Source: Nesterenkonia natronophila (GTDB taxonomy: Bacteria; Actinomycetota; Actinomycetes; Actinomycetales; Micrococcaceae). Taken from it: DNA of 64,000 bases. The notes below the pieces were generated by a model that ran no database searches, was not told where the DNA came from, and saw nothing but the letters and a program-made list of their open reading frames with translations. This document shows, piece after piece, positions 61,698 to 64,000 of this stretch (position 1 is its first letter; each line of letters opens with the position of its first letter). The translations under genes and the position numbers were made by a program. The DNA lies in NCBI RefSeq assembly GCF_003595215.1, contig NZ_QYZP01000002.1, positions 310,001-374,000 on the forward strand, read 5' to 3'.

Positions 61698-62729
61698 GTG
61701 ATTGACGAATATTTGATGGATAATCCGCGCAGTGAGCGGGTGAAGCGTGTCGCGTCGCTGGCCACTCGTGCTGGCCGCAAGAAGCACCGCCTCTTCTTGG
61801 CGGAGGGCCCCCAGCCGGTGCGCGAAGCTTTGGCGCTGTGGTTAGCCCGGTACGAACCTCAGGAGCGCTCCCTGCTCCACGAGATGACTGTTTCCTCGGT
61901 TCTGCCGGAGTTGGATGCTTTGTTTTTTGATGCCTCCGCAGTGCAGCGCTTTCCAGATATTGAGGCGTTGTTGGACCGTCTGCGTGCAGTGCTTTTCGAC
62001 CCCACCCTCGATCTGCCACGTGGTGCGCGTCCCTTCCTGCGCGAAGCAACCCCTGAGGTGTTGGCAGCCATGGGCGATGCGGAGACCTCACAGGGATTGA
62101 TGGCGGTGGCTCGCATCCCCGATCGAAGCTCCGAGTCCAGGAGCCTTGAGTCAGCGACAGCAGCGCCCTCTGTGTCGCTCATTGCCGGAATGGTGCGCGT
62201 TCAGGATCCGGGGAATGTGGGGACGATTATCAGAACCGCTGACGCCGCAGGAGTCGACATGGTGGTTCTCTCCTCGGGAGCAGCTGACCCTTGGGCGCCG
62301 AAGGTGGTCCGCTCCGCGGCCGGATCTCATTTTCATGTCCCCATCTTCACTGGCGCTGAAATGGGTGAGTACGCGCGGGTCGCGAAGTCCGCGGGAGGGC
62401 AGGTGGTGGCCTCCGCTGGAGAGGCTGAAGTCCAACTGACTCAGCTGTCGCCCTCAGGGGAGGAGACGGGACCATTCAACGCCGCAGAGCCCACGCTCTG
62501 GCTTTTCGGCAATGAAGCGCGCGGCCTCACTGTTCAGGAGATCGAGTTGGCGGATCACGTAGTGGCGATTCCGATTTATGGCAAGGCGGAGTCGCTCAAT
62601 GTGGCCACCGCGGCTACGATCTGCCTCTACTTCACCGCCATGGCTCAGCACTCCGCCTCGTCGAGTTCAGGCCTGCCCGCTGGCCCGAGCTCAAGAAGGG
62701 ACTCTCCGGGTGAGCCCCGCTCAGGATGA
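61698..62729 (+). CDS. SpoU-family RNA 2'-O-methyltransferase (TrmH/TsnR-like)
   Basis: 343 aa. An N-terminal substrate-binding domain (about 1-110; RKKHRLFLAEGPQPVREAL near residue 27) precedes the SPOUT domain. Motif 1 is RVQDPGNVGTIIRTADAAG, motif 2 LFGNEARGL and motif 3 IPIYGKAESLNVATAATICL. GTG 61698 is the first start; ATG 61716 is possible. Its place after infC-rpmI-rplT is usual in actinobacteria. Substrate is probably rRNA, but the exact base is not decided. Confidence 0.93.
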   Translation: MIDEYLMDNPRSERVKRVASLATRAGRKKHRLFLAEGPQPVREALALWLARYEPQERSLLHEMTVSSVLPELDALFFDASAVQRFPDIEALLDRLRAVLFDPTLDLPRGARPFLREATPEVLAAMGDAETSQGLMAVARIPDRSSESRSLESATAAPSVSLIAGMVRVQDPGNVGTIIRTADAAGVDMVVLSSGAADPWAPKVVRSAAGSHFHVPIFTGAEMGEYARVAKSAGGQVVASAGEAEVQLTQLSPSGEETGPFNAAEPTLWLFGNEARGLTVQEIELADHVVAIPIYGKAESLNVATAATICLYFTAMAQHSASSSSGLPAGPSSRRDSPGEPRSG

Positions 62730-63042
62730 TCATGGAGGGAGGCGCAACGTTGAGAACACCGGCTTTTGCTGTGTCCACTGCGGAGAGCCCGTTCCCAAAC
62801 ACGCCGGTGGGAGCTACCGCAATCACTGTCCGTACTGCCTGTGGTCTCGCCATGTCGATCACCTGCCGGGGGATCGAGCCGCGGACTGCGGCGGGCCCAT
62901 GAGGCCCGTGGGTGTGGACTACTCAGGCAAGAAGGGATATATCCTTCTTCATCGCTGCACCGATTGTGGCGGGGCTGACCGCAACAAGATCGCCCCCGAC
63001 GATGATATGGACGCCGTCATAGCGCTCCAGCGTCCTCGCTGA
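62710..63042 (+). CDS. RNHCP zinc-binding domain protein
   Basis: 110 aa. Contains NTGFCCVHCGEPVPK and YRNHCPYCLWSRHVD (the RNHCP signature), then HRCTDCGG: three CxxC pairs that could bind zinc. GTG 62710 overlaps the end of the methyltransferase gene by 20 bp; translation is probably coupled. Function unknown, with an RNA-binding role possible given the neighbour. Confidence 0.85.
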   Translation: MSPAQDDHGGRRNVENTGFCCVHCGEPVPKHAGGSYRNHCPYCLWSRHVDHLPGDRAADCGGPMRPVGVDYSGKKGYILLHRCTDCGGADRNKIAPDDDMDAVIALQRPR

Positions 63043-63076
63043 AGGCCGCGGTCTGCCCCCACCTTGGAGCTGCGGT

Positions 63077-63976
63077 TCAGCCCCCTGCCGGAGTGAAGTC
63101 CCGGCTTCCGAGGAAACCTGGCCGCGGCTTCGGAGCTGCAAACGGCTCCACCAGCTTGTTCTCCACGGAGTTGTACACAATGAACACGTTGGAGCGTGGA
63201 TAGGGTGTGACGTTGCCGTTGGAGGCGTGCATGCAGTTGGAGTCGAACATGATGGCTCCTCCGGCGGGGCCCTCCAACACATCGATGCCAAAAATGTTGG
63301 CAAACTCCTCAAGTGTGGAGGCTGCCGGGACACCGGCTCCCTGCATGATCAGGGAAAGCTTATGGTTGTCTTCTGGAGTTTCGCCCGCGGCGCAGACGTA
63401 GTGCTTATGGGAACCCGGCATAATCATCAGCGGCCCGTTGAACGAGTAGTTGTCCGTCAGCGAGATAGAGATGCTCACCGCGCGCGGAGTAGGCATCCCA
63501 TCCTCCGCGTGCCAGGTCTCAAAATCGGAGTGCCAGGTGAACTCCTTGCCCACAAAGCCAGGCTTGTAATTGATCCGGCTCTGGTGAACATAGACGTCCG
63601 AACCGAGGATCTGCCGTGCCCGGTTCACAATGCGCGGATCGTGGGCAATCTTCTTGAAGATCTCGTTGCTCCTGTGGACATCGAAGATCGAACGCACTTC
63701 ATTGGATTTGGCTTCCACCACGGTGCGCTCATCAGCTTTGACCTGAGGATCCTCGGCGAGCCGCTTGAGCTCGTTGCGGAAGAGGGTCAGCTCATCGTCG
63801 TCGATGAGTTTGTCGATTGTCAGGTAACCGCGCTGGTCGAAACTCTCCAGCGTTGCCGCGTCGAGTGGACCCTGGTCTGCGGTGCCGTGCACAACAGCAC
63901 CCGCTCGGGGCATGACGCGATTCTCCCCCTGCCGTGTGGGATAGAGGTCGGCGACTTCCGGGGCGATGGTGGTCAT
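63077..63976 (-). CDS. ectD: Ectoine hydroxylase EctD
   Basis: Iron(II)/2-oxoglutarate dioxygenase that converts the osmoprotectant ectoine to 5-hydroxyectoine. 299 aa, usual length. The EctD signature FTWHSDFETWHAEDGMPTP carries His and Asp of the metal triad, with the distal His in NCMHASNGN. AAGGAGG lies 10 nt upstream of the ATG. Transcribed leftwards. An ectABC operon would be expected beyond 64000, but is not visible here. Confidence 0.97.
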   Translation of the reverse strand: MTTIAPEVADLYPTRQGENRVMPRAGAVVHGTADQGPLDAATLESFDQRGYLTIDKLIDDDELTLFRNELKRLAEDPQVKADERTVVEAKSNEVRSIFDVHRSNEIFKKIAHDPRIVNRARQILGSDVYVHQSRINYKPGFVGKEFTWHSDFETWHAEDGMPTPRAVSISISLTDNYSFNGPLMIMPGSHKHYVCAAGETPEDNHKLSLIMQGAGVPAASTLEEFANIFGIDVLEGPAGGAIMFDSNCMHASNGNVTPYPRSNVFIVYNSVENKLVEPFAAPKPRPGFLGSRDFTPAGG

Positions 63977-64000
63977 TGGTCAGAGCCTCCTTGGTCTTTC

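Noticed and set aside
1..64000. CRISPR array, rRNA genes, intact tRNA genes
   Set aside because: No regularly spaced repeats and no rRNA-like stretches seen; the only tRNA-like sequence is the fragment at 9263-9307.

Overview
This is a high-GC actinobacterial chromosome segment, most likely from a halophilic member of the Micrococcaceae (Nesterenkonia-like). The evidence is the mtrA-mtrB-lpqB locus, WhiB1 beside a PdtaS-type kinase, the 180-kDa class NAD-glutamate dehydrogenase, PdxS/PdxT, acidic extracytoplasmic proteins and an ectoine hydroxylase. The genus is an inference from gene content; there is no 16S gene here.

Layout. (a) 1-9307 is a degraded integrated element, read mostly on the minus strand. 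It holds a type I restriction-modification operon (hsdM-hsdS-hsdR, hsdR running off the left edge), a MobV-like relaxase, a truncated frameshifted IS3-family element joined to the tail of a RAMA-like gene, the C-terminal part of a tyrosine integrase, and a drifted 3' piece of an initiator tRNA that looks like the attachment-site scar. A terminator follows it. (b) 9.5-15 kb: a broken TetR gene, an ABC exporter pair, a cupin, a membrane protein, a zinc alcohol dehydrogenase and an XRE-like regulator. (c) 15-16.8 kb: nagB-nagA. (d) 16.9-22.8 kb, minus strand: an LRV-repeat membrane protein, a DsbA-like lipoprotein, pdxT, pdxS, pspA and a coiled-coil membrane protein. (e) 22.9-33.5 kb: HtrA-like protease, PIG-L deacetylase, a sigma/anti-sigma fusion protein, trmL, a J-domain protein, cysteine desulfurase, a YbaK-type deacylase, a MetE-like protein, chorismate mutase and mnmA. 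(f) 33.7-39 kb, minus strand: a tightly overlapped operon (membrane protein, DUF4129, DUF4350, MoxR, DUF58), divergent from mtrA-mtrB-lpqB. (g) 43.4-52 kb: comF, hpf, secA, an Rv3235-like protein, a LysM protein, a BldC-like DNA-binding protein, and a SAF/CpaE pair. (h) 52-58.9 kb: gdh, pdtaS-like kinase, whiB1. (i) 59-63 kb: DUF1844 gene, infC-rpmI-rplT, a SpoU methyltransferase and an RNHCP protein. (j) ectD at the right edge, minus strand.

How the genes fit together. The housekeeping part combines translation (infC, rpmI, rplT, hpf, rRNA and tRNA methylation), sulfur delivery for tRNA thiolation (cysteine desulfurase and mnmA), vitamin B6 synthesis, amino-sugar catabolism, envelope homeostasis (MtrAB/LpqB, PspA, HtrA, DUF58/MoxR) and redox control (WhiB1, DsbA-like).

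The most notable observations are these. An in-frame TAA cuts 42 codons off hsdM, while the stranded tail still ends in an ATGA overlap with hsdS. The HsdS central spacer carries three 12-bp repeats. One polypeptide fuses an ECF sigma factor, an anti-sigma domain and an RskA domain. infC probably starts at an ATC codon. The integration scar matches the initiator tRNA.
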